Shown one piece after another: positions 1 through 8,407 of a DNA stretch of 60,608 bases (its first letter is position 1; every line of letters begins with the position of its first letter). The notes beneath the pieces were generated by a model. That model ran no database searches and was not told the DNA's origin. It worked only from the letters and a program-made list of their open reading frames with translations. The position numbers and the translations under genes are program-made. This DNA comes from Streptococcus australis (GTDB taxonomy: Bacteria; Bacillota; Bacilli; Lactobacillales; Streptococcaceae): assembly GCF_019930045.1 (NCBI RefSeq), contig NZ_JAHZQQ010000007.1:1-60608 (forward strand). The letters are read 5' to 3'.

Positions 1-77
1 GTTTAGCTTACAGAACTGCTTGTGAAGCTCTAGAGGATGAGTTCAAGTAAATGTTGCACTTATTCTTGCAATTTATC
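1..77 (+). mobile_element. End of an IS30-like insertion sequence (left window edge)
   Basis: Positions 1-50 read in frame as the last 15 residues of a protein ending LAYRTACEALEDEFK and a TAA stop. This resembles the C-terminal YRTP-x-E-A/V-F tail of IS30-family transposases. The next 27 bp, from the ATGTTGCAC stretch to position 77, would be the terminal inverted repeat. The same 77 bp occur in reverse orientation at 60532-60608 and the match stops exactly at 77/78, which places the IS/host junction there. The IS30 assignment is by resemblance only; the body of the element lies outside the window. Confidence 0.6.
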
Positions 78-449
78 GAATATAAAGTGTATGAAAAGCT
101 ATCAGCTGGTACTGGATTCTCATACTTCAACGATGGGAACTATGACACTGTTTTTTATGACAAAGACCTAGATCACGATTTTGCTTCTTGGGTTTTCGGA
201 GATTCCATGGAACCTAAGTATATGAATGGAGAGGTCGTTCTTATCAAAGAAACAGGTTTTGATTATGACGGAGCGGTTTATGCCGTTGATTGGGACGGTC
301 AAACGTATATTAAAAAGGTTTATCGTGAACCTGATGGATTGCGTTTAGTCTCACTTAATCCAAAATATAAAGATAAATTCGCACCATTTGATGAAGGTCC
401 TAGAATTATTGGAAAAATAGTCGGAAACTTCATGCCATCTGAAAATTAA
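51..449 (+). pseudogene. S24-family phage repressor, N-terminus removed by IS insertion
   Basis: The readable part is the LexA/CI-type autocleavage and dimerisation domain: a likely Ala-Gly cleavage site (SAGTG), the nucleophile serine in GDSMEPKY and the catalytic lysine in TYIKKVY. Phage repressors of this class are normally over 200 residues with an N-terminal helix-turn-helix. Here only about 123 native residues remain, from position 78 on. The ATG at 51 lies inside the IS sequence directly after the transposase stop, with no clear ribosome binding site. The protein would lack DNA binding, so lysogeny control by this gene is probably lost. It leads a same-strand run with the HIRAN gene and the integrase, the usual order of a streptococcal lysogeny module. 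Confidence 0.8.
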
Positions 450-463
450 GGTTAAGGTGCTAT

Positions 464-1237
464 ATGTTTACTACTCTTACAGAAAAGGAAATCAAAGAAC
501 TAATAGATGAACACAGAAAAACAATTAGTAAACTGGAAAACCAAAGGTCTCTGATAGCCTTTTTGGTTTTGCTGACTTTAATATCTGTTTTTCTGCTTAG
601 TATTGTTGGAAATATACTACTAACAATTTTCTCTTTTATTATTGGCAGTTTAGTTCTTCTCTTTTTGATTAGTGTTTTTCCTAAGCAATCTAATACTGAA
701 CAACTAGAGTATGAAATTGAAGAGCTGAATAAACTATTGGCTATTCGAATAGAAGATGAAATAAAAAGACAGGAAATTGATGAGAGGACTATTTATGATG
801 TTGTTCTGAAAGTGAAAGGAATATCTTATCACCAGGAATCTTTCTCAGATTTATGTCAAGAACTCATAAAAGAAGCAGATGATGCACCTTATTTAGGATG
901 TACTGCTAAAGAAATTAAAGAGGAGTTGATTTTTAGTGATAGATTTTACAAATATTCCCCTTTTGAACTTTCAGATGTAGACTTTGTCCCTGAAATGGAT
1001 AACCAATTTGACCCTAATGCAGTTAAAATTGTGGTTCGAGGTTATCACTTAGGCTATGTAACTAAGTCTAAAAATAGAAAAGTATTAAGATTAACCGCAG
1101 ATTCAAATAATGAAGTTATAAAAATTGCTAAAATTTATGGTGGTGATTACAAAGATATTGATCCAGAAAGCGATAAACTTCGTACTGTCAAGGATTCATT
1201 CAAGATACAAATTAAGTTGAAAGTCTTAAGAAAATAA
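464..1237 (+). CDS. Membrane-anchored HIRAN-domain protein of the prophage lysogeny module
   Basis: 257 residues. Residues 30-72 form two adjacent hydrophobic segments and 75-108 are charged and probably coiled-coil. From about 112 the protein looks like a HIRAN domain, with the signature EMDNQFDPNAVKI followed by GYHLGYVTKSKN at about residues 177-202. HIRAN domains bind DNA ends or stalled forks in helicases such as HLTF, and bacterial stand-alone forms are common near phage genes. The gene starts 15 bp after the repressor remnant and precedes the integrase. A membrane-tethered HIRAN protein could monitor incoming DNA or act in superinfection exclusion, but that is inference. Domain assignment is good; function is unknown. 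Confidence 0.7.
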   Translation: MFTTLTEKEIKELIDEHRKTISKLENQRSLIAFLVLLTLISVFLLSIVGNILLTIFSFIIGSLVLLFLISVFPKQSNTEQLEYEIEELNKLLAIRIEDEIKRQEIDERTIYDVVLKVKGISYHQESFSDLCQELIKEADDAPYLGCTAKEIKEELIFSDRFYKYSPFELSDVDFVPEMDNQFDPNAVKIVVRGYHLGYVTKSKNRKVLRLTADSNNEVIKIAKIYGGDYKDIDPESDKLRTVKDSFKIQIKLKVLRK

Positions 1238-1351
1238 AAAATCCCCACAATCGCCTGCAAGCTAAAATGTGAGGATGTGCTGTATAGAAAGAATGGCATT
1301 AAAAAGCCCTCTTTACTATACCCATTTTAACAAGAAATGAGGTGAAACGCA
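1238..1351. other. Spacer with stem-loop before the integrase
   Basis: The 9-bp arms ATCCCCACA (1241-1249) and TGTGAGGAT (1268-1276) are perfectly complementary. The T-run lies on the minus-strand side, so as a terminator it would act on leftward transcripts. No gene is seen. The integrase ribosome binding site (GAGGTG) is at the right edge. Confidence 0.4.
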
Positions 1352-2437
1352 ATGGAAATTAAGTCATATAAAAAGAAAAATGGCGACACAGCCTATAAGT
1401 TCAGAATTTATGTCGGCAAAGAAAATGGAAAAGACAAGTATGTAAAGCGTCAGGGCTTCCCGACAAAAGCCAAGGCAAGAGCAGCACTTCTCCAACTTCA
1501 AACTGACCTTAAAAATAGCGAGGAAATCACTGTCAAGGAAATCACTGTCGAGGAAGTCGCTGAAAAATGGCTCAAGGAATATGCCGACACAGTACAGGAT
1601 AGCACCTACATCAAGACCGAACGGAATATAAAAAATCATATTTATCCGAATTTAGGAGATCAAAAAATATCTTCTCTCACTCCTCTTCAGCTTCAAGAAC
1701 AAGTCAATTCCTGGTCTAAGAAGTTAGTCTATGGCCGTAAGATGAAAGGCCTGTTGAATAACATATGTAAATACGCTATCAGACACGGATACATCTCAAC
1801 CAATCCGGTCGAGAGTGTAACGACGCTTGTCAAGAAGCGAGTTGATACAGATAGCGATTTTTACGACAAAAATGAACTAAAAACTTTCCTTAAGTTAGTA
1901 GATAAAACAGATGAACTAAGAAAGAAAGTCCTCTTTCGGCTTCTAGCCTTTACAGGAGCTCGAAAAGGGGAGGTTTTAGCCCTCAAATGGGAAGACTGGA
2001 CCAATAACACTCTGAGCATAAACAAAGCCATTACGAGAGGATTTGACGGGGAATCTGTCGGTGCTACAAAAAACAAAAGTAGTAACCGATTAATTAGCTT
2101 GGACAAAAAGACAAGTGAACTCCTTACTGAGTGGAGAGAAATGAATCCTACTACTACTTATATCTTTGAAAATGAATTTGGAAAACCAATACCGGGAACA
2201 CTACCACGTAAATGGCTACAACAAATTGTCAAAGATTCGGATATGCGTCCGATTAGGATCCATGGATTCCGCCACACACATGCCAGCCTATGCTTTGAAG
2301 CTGGAATGACACTCAAGCAGGTCCAATACAGACTTGGACACTCGGATTTAAAAACAACCATGAACATCTATACGCACATCACCAGAGAGGCTAAGGACGA
2401 CATTGGTGAGAAATTCGCAAACTATATTGATTTTTAA
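1352..2437 (+). CDS. int: Phage/island tyrosine integrase
   Basis: 361 residues, the usual length for streptococcal phage integrases. It has an N-terminal arm-binding domain (about 1-55), a SAM-like core-binding domain (about 65-150) and a C-terminal catalytic domain. The catalytic residues are visible: Arg204 in FTGARKGEVL, His304 and Arg307 in HGFRHTHAS, His330 in LGHSD and the nucleophile Tyr340 in IYTHI. A good ribosome binding site (GAGGTGAAACGC) precedes the ATG. It lies 155 bp from the 3' end of ssrA, a classic attachment site, so it probably integrates the element there. A 15-bp tandem repeat near 1523-1552 duplicates EITVK in the linker between the two DNA-binding domains. Confidence 0.95.
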   Translation: MEIKSYKKKNGDTAYKFRIYVGKENGKDKYVKRQGFPTKAKARAALLQLQTDLKNSEEITVKEITVEEVAEKWLKEYADTVQDSTYIKTERNIKNHIYPNLGDQKISSLTPLQLQEQVNSWSKKLVYGRKMKGLLNNICKYAIRHGYISTNPVESVTTLVKKRVDTDSDFYDKNELKTFLKLVDKTDELRKKVLFRLLAFTGARKGEVLALKWEDWTNNTLSINKAITRGFDGESVGATKNKSSNRLISLDKKTSELLTEWREMNPTTTYIFENEFGKPIPGTLPRKWLQQIVKDSDMRPIRIHGFRHTHASLCFEAGMTLKQVQYRLGHSDLKTTMNIYTHITREAKDDIGEKFANYIDF

Positions 2438-2449
2438 ACAAATAACATA

Positions 2450-2487
2450 AAAACAGACCCTTTGGACAAAAAAGGGTCTGTTTTTGG
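2450..2487 (+). terminator. Integrase terminator
   Basis: AAAACAGACCCTT and AAGGGTCTGTTTTT form a strong stem ending in a T-run. It is nearly symmetric, so it can act on both strands, and it insulates the integrase from ssrA. Confidence 0.85.
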
Positions 2488-2536
2488 GTCTGCCAGTTTC
2501 AAAAAGGTTCAAAAAGGAATAGAAAGTATAAAACAA

Positions 2537-2620
2537 AAAACGTTGTATTTACAACGTTTTAGAAAGTTTTAGAAAACTTTAGAAAGTATATATGGAGCCG
2601 GTGGGAGTCGAACCCACGTC
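2537..2620. other. Probable attL attachment site at the ssrA 3' end
   Basis: A perfect AAAACGTTGT/ACAACGTTTT stem (2537-2560) is followed by three TAGAAA-type copies spaced about 10 bp apart (2560-2588), then by the 3' terminal T-arm of tmRNA starting at 2593. Integrase gene, arm-like short repeats and intact tmRNA end in this order fit an island inserted into ssrA. The exact core cannot be fixed because the other att site is outside the window. Confidence 0.5.
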
Positions 2621-2937
2621 CAAACATCTGCTAACATATTTGTCTACAACCATAGGTTATGTATTGCTTTAACAGCTCCTCGACACATAACTCAAGCCTA
2701 GGAACTGCGAGTCTATTAATCTCTTATCAAACTGCTAGACAAAGTTTGATCGTATCTCGCTAAAATTAAGACCTGTCATCAGACACGAGCAATCCGAATC
2801 GGGTCACGCCTGCTGGTTTTTAGGCAGCTAGAGCGTAAGAAGTGTTATTTTTTGCAGTTATATTTAACTGAGCGTTTACGTCGCCACACGAGTCGCAAAA
2901 TATGCCTCATAATGCCTGTCGAATCCGTAACGACCCC
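2593..2937 (-). ncRNA. ssrA: tmRNA
   Basis: The 5' end reads GGGGTCGTTACGGATTCGAC and the 3' end carries the T-arm GGTTCGACTCCCACCGGCTCCA, pairing into the tRNA-like domain. The internal reading frame encodes the tag AKNNTSYALAA with a stop, a streptococcal-type degradation tag ending in the protease-recognised ALAA. tmRNA rescues stalled ribosomes with SmpB. Its 3' end is the presumed integration target of the neighbouring island and is intact, so the insertion has regenerated a functional gene. Confidence 0.97.
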
Positions 2938-2964
2938 AAAATGATATACTCAAGTGTATCATTT
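2938..2964. promoter_or_regulatory. Palindrome abutting the tmRNA 5' end
   Basis: The arms AAATGATA and TATCATTT are separated by 11 bp and lie immediately upstream of the tmRNA start, where the -10 region should be. I could not assign convincing -35 and -10 boxes. It may be the promoter core or an operator. Confidence 0.35.
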
Positions 2965-2987
2965 TTTGGGTAAAATGGCAAAAGAAA

Positions 2988-3011
2988 AAGAGGGATCTCT
3001 TCCCTCTTTCA
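2988..3011 (-). terminator. Terminator of the ABC exporter operon
   Basis: AAGAGGGA and TCCCTCTT pair around a 5-nt loop and are followed on the minus strand by TTTCTTTT. It sits just downstream of the permease stop and upstream of ssrA. Confidence 0.75.
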
Positions 3012-3014
3012 CTT

Positions 3015-3815
3015 TTATTGCAAGTTTAGTTTGAATTTTGTTACATAATGTACCGTGAAATACATCGCTACAATTTTCACCACTTCATAGATATAGGCAG
3101 GAATAAAGTTAACAACCAAGATATCACTAAGAGTATCAGAAGACATAGTTGCAGTTCTTGAAAGTTCTGAAATAGATATAGAAGGGAACAATCTTCCAAT
3201 GATACTTAGTACAACCCAAAGGATAAATCCAAAGACGAAGGCCATCACGATACGATTGTTAATGAAGAGCTGACCCAGTGAGATGGCACAGTAGAGCATT
3301 AAAATACCTGAAATAGTCGCTAACACTTGAAATAGCAAGCTTTGCCAAATAAGAGATGACCCAATATGCTCGAACAATGGACCAAGCAAATCAAAAATAT
3401 TCTGTTGTTGAGCGAGGCCGATCACTCCTAAGAAAATAAGCAAAGAAAGAACCAAGCTAATAAAACAGAAGATACTCCAAATCAAAGCTGATGTTACTTT
3501 TACAAGTAAAACAGTATGAGATCCAGTTGGCAAGGTCCAGGTCAAATAACCTTCACGACCAAAAATATTGTTGTAAAAACGACGAATAATAATGATATAG
3601 TTGGTTAAGGTCAAGCCAATGTAACCCGCAAAAATGACCAAAACAACAATACTCCCAATAGTTAAGGCTGTATTTTCTGTGAAAGTTGATGCCCCAGTTA
3701 TAACACTAGAAGCTAATAGACCAGCAAAAATGGAGAGAATAGCAAGCACACCCGAAATAATGAGATACCACTTATAGGTTGCTTTTAATTCATATTTCAT
3801 TAATTTCCCAAACAT
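3015..3815 (-). CDS. ABC-2 type exporter permease
   Basis: 266 residues with about six hydrophobic helices spread along the length and no soluble domain, typical of the ABC-2 membrane subunit. It lies 9 bp downstream of an ATP-binding subunit, so the two form a two-gene exporter operon. The substrate cannot be read from the sequence; related pairs handle antimicrobial peptides or envelope stress. No GntR-type regulator gene is adjacent, unlike in ytr-type loci. The start has a good ribosome binding site (AGGAGG). Confidence 0.8.
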   Translation of the reverse strand: MFGKLMKYELKATYKWYLIISGVLAILSIFAGLLASSVITGASTFTENTALTIGSIVVLVIFAGYIGLTLTNYIIIIRRFYNNIFGREGYLTWTLPTGSHTVLLVKVTSALIWSIFCFISLVLSLLIFLGVIGLAQQQNIFDLLGPLFEHIGSSLIWQSLLFQVLATISGILMLYCAISLGQLFINNRIVMAFVFGFILWVVLSIIGRLFPSISISELSRTATMSSDTLSDILVVNFIPAYIYEVVKIVAMYFTVHYVTKFKLNLQ

Positions 3816-3824
3816 AAGAACCTC

Positions 3825-4532
3825 CTAATACATTCTAAATTGTTCACGGAAGATCTCATCAATCGATTTACCGTATTGGTTGCGAAGAACAGTTGTGTTT
3901 TCATGCAACAGAATACGACCTTGATTGATAAAGAGCGCTTCATCCAAGACTTGTTCAACGTCCGCAATCAAATGGGTTGAAATCAATACAGATGAGTTTG
4001 GACGACGATTTTGAATGATGGTTCTAAGAATGTAATCACGCGCAGCAGGGTCCACTCCACCAATAGGTTCATCAAGAATGTACAAATCCGCTTCACGGCT
4101 CATGACTAAAATTAATTGAACTTTTTCCTTATTCCCTTTAGAGAGTTGTTTCAATTTTTGCTCTGGGTGCAAATGTAAATCATTCAACAATTGATAAGCA
4201 CGTTGAGCATTGAAATCCTTATAGAAGTCTTGGAAGAAACGGATTGTTTCTGAAATCTTCATATTTTCATCCAAATAAGTTGTATCTGGCAAATAAGAAA
4301 CGACTTGTTTGGTTTTTGCAGACGGTACTTGGCCATGGATGTAGACATTACCTGAAGTAGGTTGCAAGAGCCCATTCACTAATTTGATAATAGTGGTTTT
4401 CCCACTTCCGTTTGGCCCTAACAAACCAATGATACGACCCGGTTGAATATTGACACTCACATCACCTAAGGCAATATGTTTACCATACACTTTTTGAACA
4501 TGGTCTAAGTAGACCAAAGGGTACTGATTCAT
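3825..4532 (-). CDS. ABC transporter ATP-binding protein (YtrB-like)
   Basis: 235 residues with a full nucleotide-binding domain: Walker A GPNGSGKTTIIK at about residue 39, signature LSKGNKEK at about 133 and Walker B LYILDEPIGG at about 155. In this branch the usual LSGGQ is replaced by LSKGN. It powers the permease encoded just downstream. It has its own promoter directly upstream (TTGCAA/TATAAT) and an AAGGAG ribosome binding site. Family assignment is firm; the substrate is unknown. Confidence 0.88.
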   Translation of the reverse strand: MNQYPLVYLDHVQKVYGKHIALGDVSVNIQPGRIIGLLGPNGSGKTTIIKLVNGLLQPTSGNVYIHGQVPSAKTKQVVSYLPDTTYLDENMKISETIRFFQDFYKDFNAQRAYQLLNDLHLHPEQKLKQLSKGNKEKVQLILVMSREADLYILDEPIGGVDPAARDYILRTIIQNRRPNSSVLISTHLIADVEQVLDEALFINQGRILLHENTTVLRNQYGKSIDEIFREQFRMY

Positions 4533-4561
4533 AATCTTCTCCTTAATTTAATAATGATTCT

Positions 4562-4590
4562 ATTATAACCTTACTAAGAAGTGATTGCAA
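4562..4590 (-). promoter_or_regulatory. Promoter of the ABC exporter operon
   Basis: -35 TTGCAA (4585-4590), 17-bp spacer and a consensus -10 TATAAT (4562-4567), reading leftward, about 30 bp upstream of the ATPase start. Confidence 0.8.
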
Positions 4591-4649
4591 GATATAATCG
4601 TAAAAGAAGGTAGAATGTTCGTACTATTTGACATCCAAACCATCTTCAT

Positions 4650-4678
4650 AAAAAAAAGAGGAACATCTGTCCCTCCTT
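4650..4678 (-). terminator. Terminator after the SufT-like gene
   Basis: A GAGG-GAC / GT-CCTC stem with a short loop, followed on the minus strand by eight T residues. It separates the SufT-like gene from the exporter operon. Confidence 0.7.
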
Positions 4679-4688
4679 TAAATCAATT

Positions 4689-5018
4689 TTATTTAATTCC
4701 CAATGCAATCCGCGCATAGCGGCTCATCTTTTCAACCGTCCAAGCTGGATACCAGACCAATTTTACATCGACCTTAGTCACTTCTTCCATTCCTGTTAAG
4801 GCATCATAAATCTGATCCGTCAGCAAGTCTGCCAATGGACACCCCATAGTGGTTAGGGTCATATCGATTTCTGTTTCACCAGTTTCACCATCAAACCGAA
4901 TTTCGTAGACTAAACCAAGGTTGACAATATCAATCCCTAATTCAGGATCGATGACCTGCTCTAGATTTTCAAGAATACGGTTTTTAATTTGTTCGATTTC
5001 TTCTGTCGTATAACTCAT
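4689..5018 (-). CDS. MIP18/SufT-like iron-sulfur cluster assembly protein
   Basis: 109 residues with the DUF59/MIP18 fold signature: the VIDPELGIDIVNLGLVYEI stretch near residue 21 and the conserved TTMGCPLADLL with its reactive cysteine near residue 60. Members help mature Fe-S proteins, as SufT and PaaD relatives do. It lies downstream of rpoD with a short spacer holding three terminator-like repeats. The start is supported by an AAGGAG ribosome binding site. Length is normal for stand-alone members. Confidence 0.85.
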   Translation of the reverse strand: MSYTTEEIEQIKNRILENLEQVIDPELGIDIVNLGLVYEIRFDGETGETEIDMTLTTMGCPLADLLTDQIYDALTGMEEVTKVDVKLVWYPAWTVEKMSRYARIALGIK

Positions 5019-5115
5019 TCTTCACTCCTTCTTCACTCGGTTCAACCCCATGAAGAATATTTTTGTTTAAAGCAAGACCTTTATCCTTAGGCCTCCATAA
5101 CAGTTCACCCAACCT

Positions 5116-5268
5116 TGCCTCGCTTCCGAATTTCTCGGCTCGGGTTAAAAAGGTCCCCCGGACCTAGGTCGCTTCTTCATTTCTAGGCGACTGTTAAAAA
5201 TGTCCACTGGACCAGCCTCGCTTTTGAATTTCTGGGCTCGGGTTAAAAAGATCCGCAGGATCTTTTTA
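5116..5268 (-). repeat. Three tandem ~50-bp terminator-like repeats behind rpoD
   Basis: Three imperfect copies begin near 5116, 5166 and 5214. Each has CTCGCTT-N-GAATTTCT, then a GTTAAAAA block, then a short GGTCC/GGACC- or GATCC/GGATC-type hairpin. The copy nearest rpoD has the best hairpin with T-runs on both sides and overlaps the rpoD stop codon. I read them as a triplicated rpoD terminator. Confidence 0.6.
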
Positions 5269-6378
5269 ATCCTCTATAAAGTCACGCAATGGTTTGCTTC
5301 TGCTTGGGTGGCGGAGTTTACGGAGGGCTTTGGCTTCGATCTGACGGATCCGTTCACGGGTCACGTTAAAGACTTTGCCCACATCTTCCAAGGTCCGCAT
5401 TTTTCCATCATCCAAACCGAAACGGAGACGAAGGACGTTTTCTTCCCGATCTGTCAAAGTATCGAGGACTTCATCCAATTGTTCGCGTAAAACCACACGA
5501 GTAGTATAGTCTACTGGGTTTTCGATCACTTCGTCTTCGATGAAATCCCCCAAATGGCTATCGTCTTCTTCCCCGATTGGCGTTTCCAAAGAAACAGGTT
5601 CTTGGGCAATTTTCAAGATTTCACGTACCTTATCTGGCGTCATATCCATGCGTTCAGCGATTTGTTCTGGTGTTGGGTCTTGTCCCAATTCTTGCAAGAG
5701 ATTGCGTTGTTCCCGAACCAATTTGTTAATGGTTTCCACCATGTGAACAGGGATCCGAATGGTACGCGCTTGGTCTGCAATAGCACGAGTGATGGCCTGA
5801 CGGATCCACCAAGTGGCATAGGTAGAAAACTTGAAGCCTTTTGTATAGTCAAACTTATCAACGGCCTTCATCAAGCCCATATTTCCTTCTTGGATCAAAT
5901 CTAGGAATTGCATCCCACGACCAACATAGCGTTTCGCAATGGAAACAACCAAACGAAGGTTGGCTTCTGCCAAACGTTGCTTAGCTTCCAAATCCCCTTG
6001 TTCCACTAAGATGGCCAATTCTTGCTCTTCTTCATTGGTTAAAAGAGGAACGACCCCAATTTCTTTCAAATACATCCGAACAGGGTCATTGACCTTGGCA
6101 GAGTTACTTCCAAGCAATTCCTCATCCGTCAACTCTGGTTCTTCCTCTTCGGTGTTCAAGACACGCGCGCTTGGATTTCCTTCCTTATCCGTGATGGAAA
6201 TCCCAGCATCTTGAATCCGTTGCAACAAATCATCAATTCCATCGGCATCCAAGGTAAAAGGAATGACCAATTGATCATTGATTTCATCATCTGTTGCAGT
6301 ACCACTTTTCTTATGACTACGAATAAACTCTGCAATTTGGACATCTAAAGTTGTGATATCTTTTTGTTCTTTCGCCAT
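5266..6378 (-). CDS. rpoD: Primary sigma factor (sigma-70/SigA)
   Basis: 370 residues, normal for streptococcal SigA. Region 1.2 ([11 protein letters not shown]) is near residue 100, region 2 ([21 protein letters not shown]) near 190-215, and region 4.2 ([19 protein letters not shown]) near the C-terminus. It directs RNA polymerase to housekeeping promoters such as the TTGACA/TATAAT sites seen through this window. It starts 2 bp after the dnaG stop, so the pair is transcribed together and probably translationally coupled, as in the conserved macromolecular synthesis operon. The ribosome binding site GGAGTAGG lies inside the end of dnaG. Confidence 0.98.
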   Translation of the reverse strand: MAKEQKDITTLDVQIAEFIRSHKKSGTATDDEINDQLVIPFTLDADGIDDLLQRIQDAGISITDKEGNPSARVLNTEEEEPELTDEELLGSNSAKVNDPVRMYLKEIGVVPLLTNEEEQELAILVEQGDLEAKQRLAEANLRLVVSIAKRYVGRGMQFLDLIQEGNMGLMKAVDKFDYTKGFKFSTYATWWIRQAITRAIADQARTIRIPVHMVETINKLVREQRNLLQELGQDPTPEQIAERMDMTPDKVREILKIAQEPVSLETPIGEEDDSHLGDFIEDEVIENPVDYTTRVVLREQLDEVLDTLTDREENVLRLRFGLDDGKMRTLEDVGKVFNVTRERIRQIEAKALRKLRHPSRSKPLRDFIED

Positions 6379-6380
6379 TC

Positions 6381-8168
6381 CTACTCCATTCTTCTTTTTT
6401 GAGCGATTAGTCGCTCGAGTTCCAATAAAGCCTGATCCGCATCTCCACTGTGAGAGGCTTCTCGGACTTTTTTCCCTATTTGTTGACTTTCTTTACGGAG
6501 AAGCTCACGATTTCTCGTTTCTTCCACTTCTTCCAGCTCATTCTCCGCTATTTCATCTGGTAAATTTTCTTCTAACATCAGATACCAGGCCCGTTGGACT
6601 TCCTCTGTCTGCTCTGACAAATCCTGCGATGTCACTTCTCCATTTTGACAAAGAAGTTGGTACAAGGTTTGCAAGGCAGGGGTATCAAATGAAAAATCTG
6701 TCCGAAGACGATATTCATTCAAAACATAAGAAAAAGCGTTCATCCGATGAAGAAGATGATTCTCAGCCCGAACCAAGCGAGGCAACTGCTTCTGGACAAC
6801 AGTTGGACTAGCAACTGGAGCCTGTGTCTGAATTTTCCCTTGCTCCTGACGCTGATTCCGCATCTGTAGGCGACTAGCATTAACTGTTTGTTCCACCTGC
6901 AAATAATCAAAGTCTACCAAGAGATCAGCTAATTTATAAATATAGGTATTCTGTGCCGTTACAGATGGCGTCTGAGCTATTAAGGGAGCCATTTTTTCAA
7001 CAAATTCAATCTGCGCCTGCAAATTTTCAATATTGTCTGGCTTCCAATAATCCATGAGAAACTCTACCCGACTGAGACGTGTTTTTTCCAATAAGTCCGC
7101 CAAAGCCTGAGGAGAATTCTTATTGAGATACTCGTCTGGGTCCATCTGATCAGGAATCTGGACGACCTCTACCTCCTGTTTTTCTAGGACCTCCAAAGCC
7201 TTTGCTGTCGCCAGCCTTCCCGCCTTATCCCCATCATAGGCCAAGATAACCTTTTTGGTAAATTTGCTCAGATGAGCCACATGTTCCTGTGTGAGGGCTG
7301 TCCCCATAGAAGCAACGGCATTCTCAATCCCAGCTCGGTAGGCTGCGATGACATCCATGAATCCTTCCATCAGATAAAGCTCATGGTTCTTCTTAGCGAC
7401 CTGCTTGGCCTTGTCCAAATGGTAGAGCTCATAACTCTTGTTAAAAAGGAGCGTAGCGCGGCTGTTCTTGTATTTCCCCTGAGGCTTTGCTCCCTCAACT
7501 GGTTCACGCCAGAGTCGACCAGAAAAGGCAATGACTCGGCCAGTATCATCCGACAAGGGAAACATGATGCGATCTTGAAACGCATCATACATGGTCCCCC
7601 TATCACTAATATGAAATAAACCTGAGTCGGCCAGAATATTTTCTGAAAACTTCCCTGAAACACTCTGAAGCAGATAATTTCCTTCTGCTGGTGCAAGCCC
7701 TATTTGAAAATGCCGAAGAACCTCATCATCAAGCCCTCGATCATACAAGTATTGCCGAGCCTCTTCACCCATCTTTGTCGTCATCAGGATGGCATGATAG
7801 AACTTGGCAGCCTCTTGATGGATCTCATAGAAGGGCTGTTTCCCATCTGCTTGTTGGGGCCTAGACTGACTTGGAGGAAGAGTCTGGACACGAATGCCCA
7901 CCTGATCTCCGACAATTTGAACAGCTTCCATGAAGGAGACACCACGATAGTCTTCGATAAACTTAAAAACATCGCCTGAGCGACCACAACCAAAACAATG
8001 ATAGAATTGTTTATCCTCGACCACATTGAAAGAAGGCGTCTTTTCACCATGAAAAGGGCAGAGACCTAAAAAGTTTCGTCCTGCCTTTGTCAATTGAACG
8101 ACTTCTCCGATTACATCTACAATATTCACACTGTTTTTTATTTCTGAAATCAGTTGTTTGTCAACCAT
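6381..8168 (-). CDS. dnaG: DNA primase
   Basis: 595 residues from the chosen start. The CHC2 zinc finger uses Cys37, His40, Cys58 and Cys61 ([11 protein letters not shown] and FYHCFGCG). A TOPRIM core follows ([23 protein letters not shown]) and the C-terminal helicase-binding region ends the protein. It makes RNA primers for replication together with DnaB. The start at 8168 is preferred over an ATG 33 bp upstream because GGAGG lies 8 bp before it and the product begins MVDKQLI as in relatives. rpsU, often next to dnaG, is here separated by mscL. Confidence 0.97.
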   Translation of the reverse strand: MVDKQLISEIKNSVNIVDVIGEVVQLTKAGRNFLGLCPFHGEKTPSFNVVEDKQFYHCFGCGRSGDVFKFIEDYRGVSFMEAVQIVGDQVGIRVQTLPPSQSRPQQADGKQPFYEIHQEAAKFYHAILMTTKMGEEARQYLYDRGLDDEVLRHFQIGLAPAEGNYLLQSVSGKFSENILADSGLFHISDRGTMYDAFQDRIMFPLSDDTGRVIAFSGRLWREPVEGAKPQGKYKNSRATLLFNKSYELYHLDKAKQVAKKNHELYLMEGFMDVIAAYRAGIENAVASMGTALTQEHVAHLSKFTKKVILAYDGDKAGRLATAKALEVLEKQEVEVVQIPDQMDPDEYLNKNSPQALADLLEKTRLSRVEFLMDYWKPDNIENLQAQIEFVEKMAPLIAQTPSVTAQNTYIYKLADLLVDFDYLQVEQTVNASRLQMRNQRQEQGKIQTQAPVASPTVVQKQLPRLVRAENHLLHRMNAFSYVLNEYRLRTDFSFDTPALQTLYQLLCQNGEVTSQDLSEQTEEVQRAWYLMLEENLPDEIAENELEEVEETRNRELLRKESQQIGKKVREASHSGDADQALLELERLIAQKRRME

Positions 8169-8199
8169 AAACAGTGCCTCCATTTTACCATAGAATATC

Positions 8200-8228
8200 A
8201 TTAACTATTTTAAACTAATTTTTGTCAA
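8200..8228 (-). promoter_or_regulatory. Candidate promoter of dnaG-rpoD
   Basis: -35 TTGACA (8223-8228), 17-bp spacer and a weak -10 GTTAAT (8200-8205). A second TGGTAAAAT box lies nearer the start but would put transcription start at the ribosome binding site, so the upstream one is preferred. Confidence 0.45.
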
Positions 8229-8337
8229 TTGTAAATCATCCGCATTGATTTTCACCCGATTTTTCCACATTTTTCCTGAGTTTTGAAAGCCTCCATTTTT
8301 CTTAAATCAACTTTTTAAAAAAATTTGAGCATATTTA

Positions 8338-8366
8338 TTGAATACGAAAAAAATTTCAGTTATACT
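8338..8366 (+). promoter_or_regulatory. mscL promoter
   Basis: -35 TTGAAT (8338-8343), 17-bp spacer and -10 TATACT (8361-8366), about 40 bp upstream of the ATG. Confidence 0.75.
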
Positions 8367-8407
8367 ATGCTCTGTAAAAATTTATTATGAAAGGACATAT
8401 TTAGGAT

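Noticed and set aside
1..77. Terminal inverted repeats of a linear plasmid or phage
   Set aside because: The interior is chromosomal housekeeping sequence and the repeat encodes a transposase-like tail; an IS at contig edges explains it better.
464..2437. Complete prophage in the window
   Set aside because: Only repressor remnant, HIRAN protein and integrase are present; no replication, structural or lysis genes are seen before the window edge.
3015..4532. Toxin or bacteriocin exporter operon
   Set aside because: Only the two generic ABC-2 subunits are present; nothing adjacent encodes a substrate or a sensor kinase.
5116..5268. Short CRISPR-like array
   Set aside because: The copies are directly adjacent without unique spacers and carry terminator hairpins; no cas genes are near.
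8169..8201. Upstream start for dnaG
   Set aside because: The 11 extra residues lack a ribosome binding site, while GGAGG is well placed for the start at 8168.
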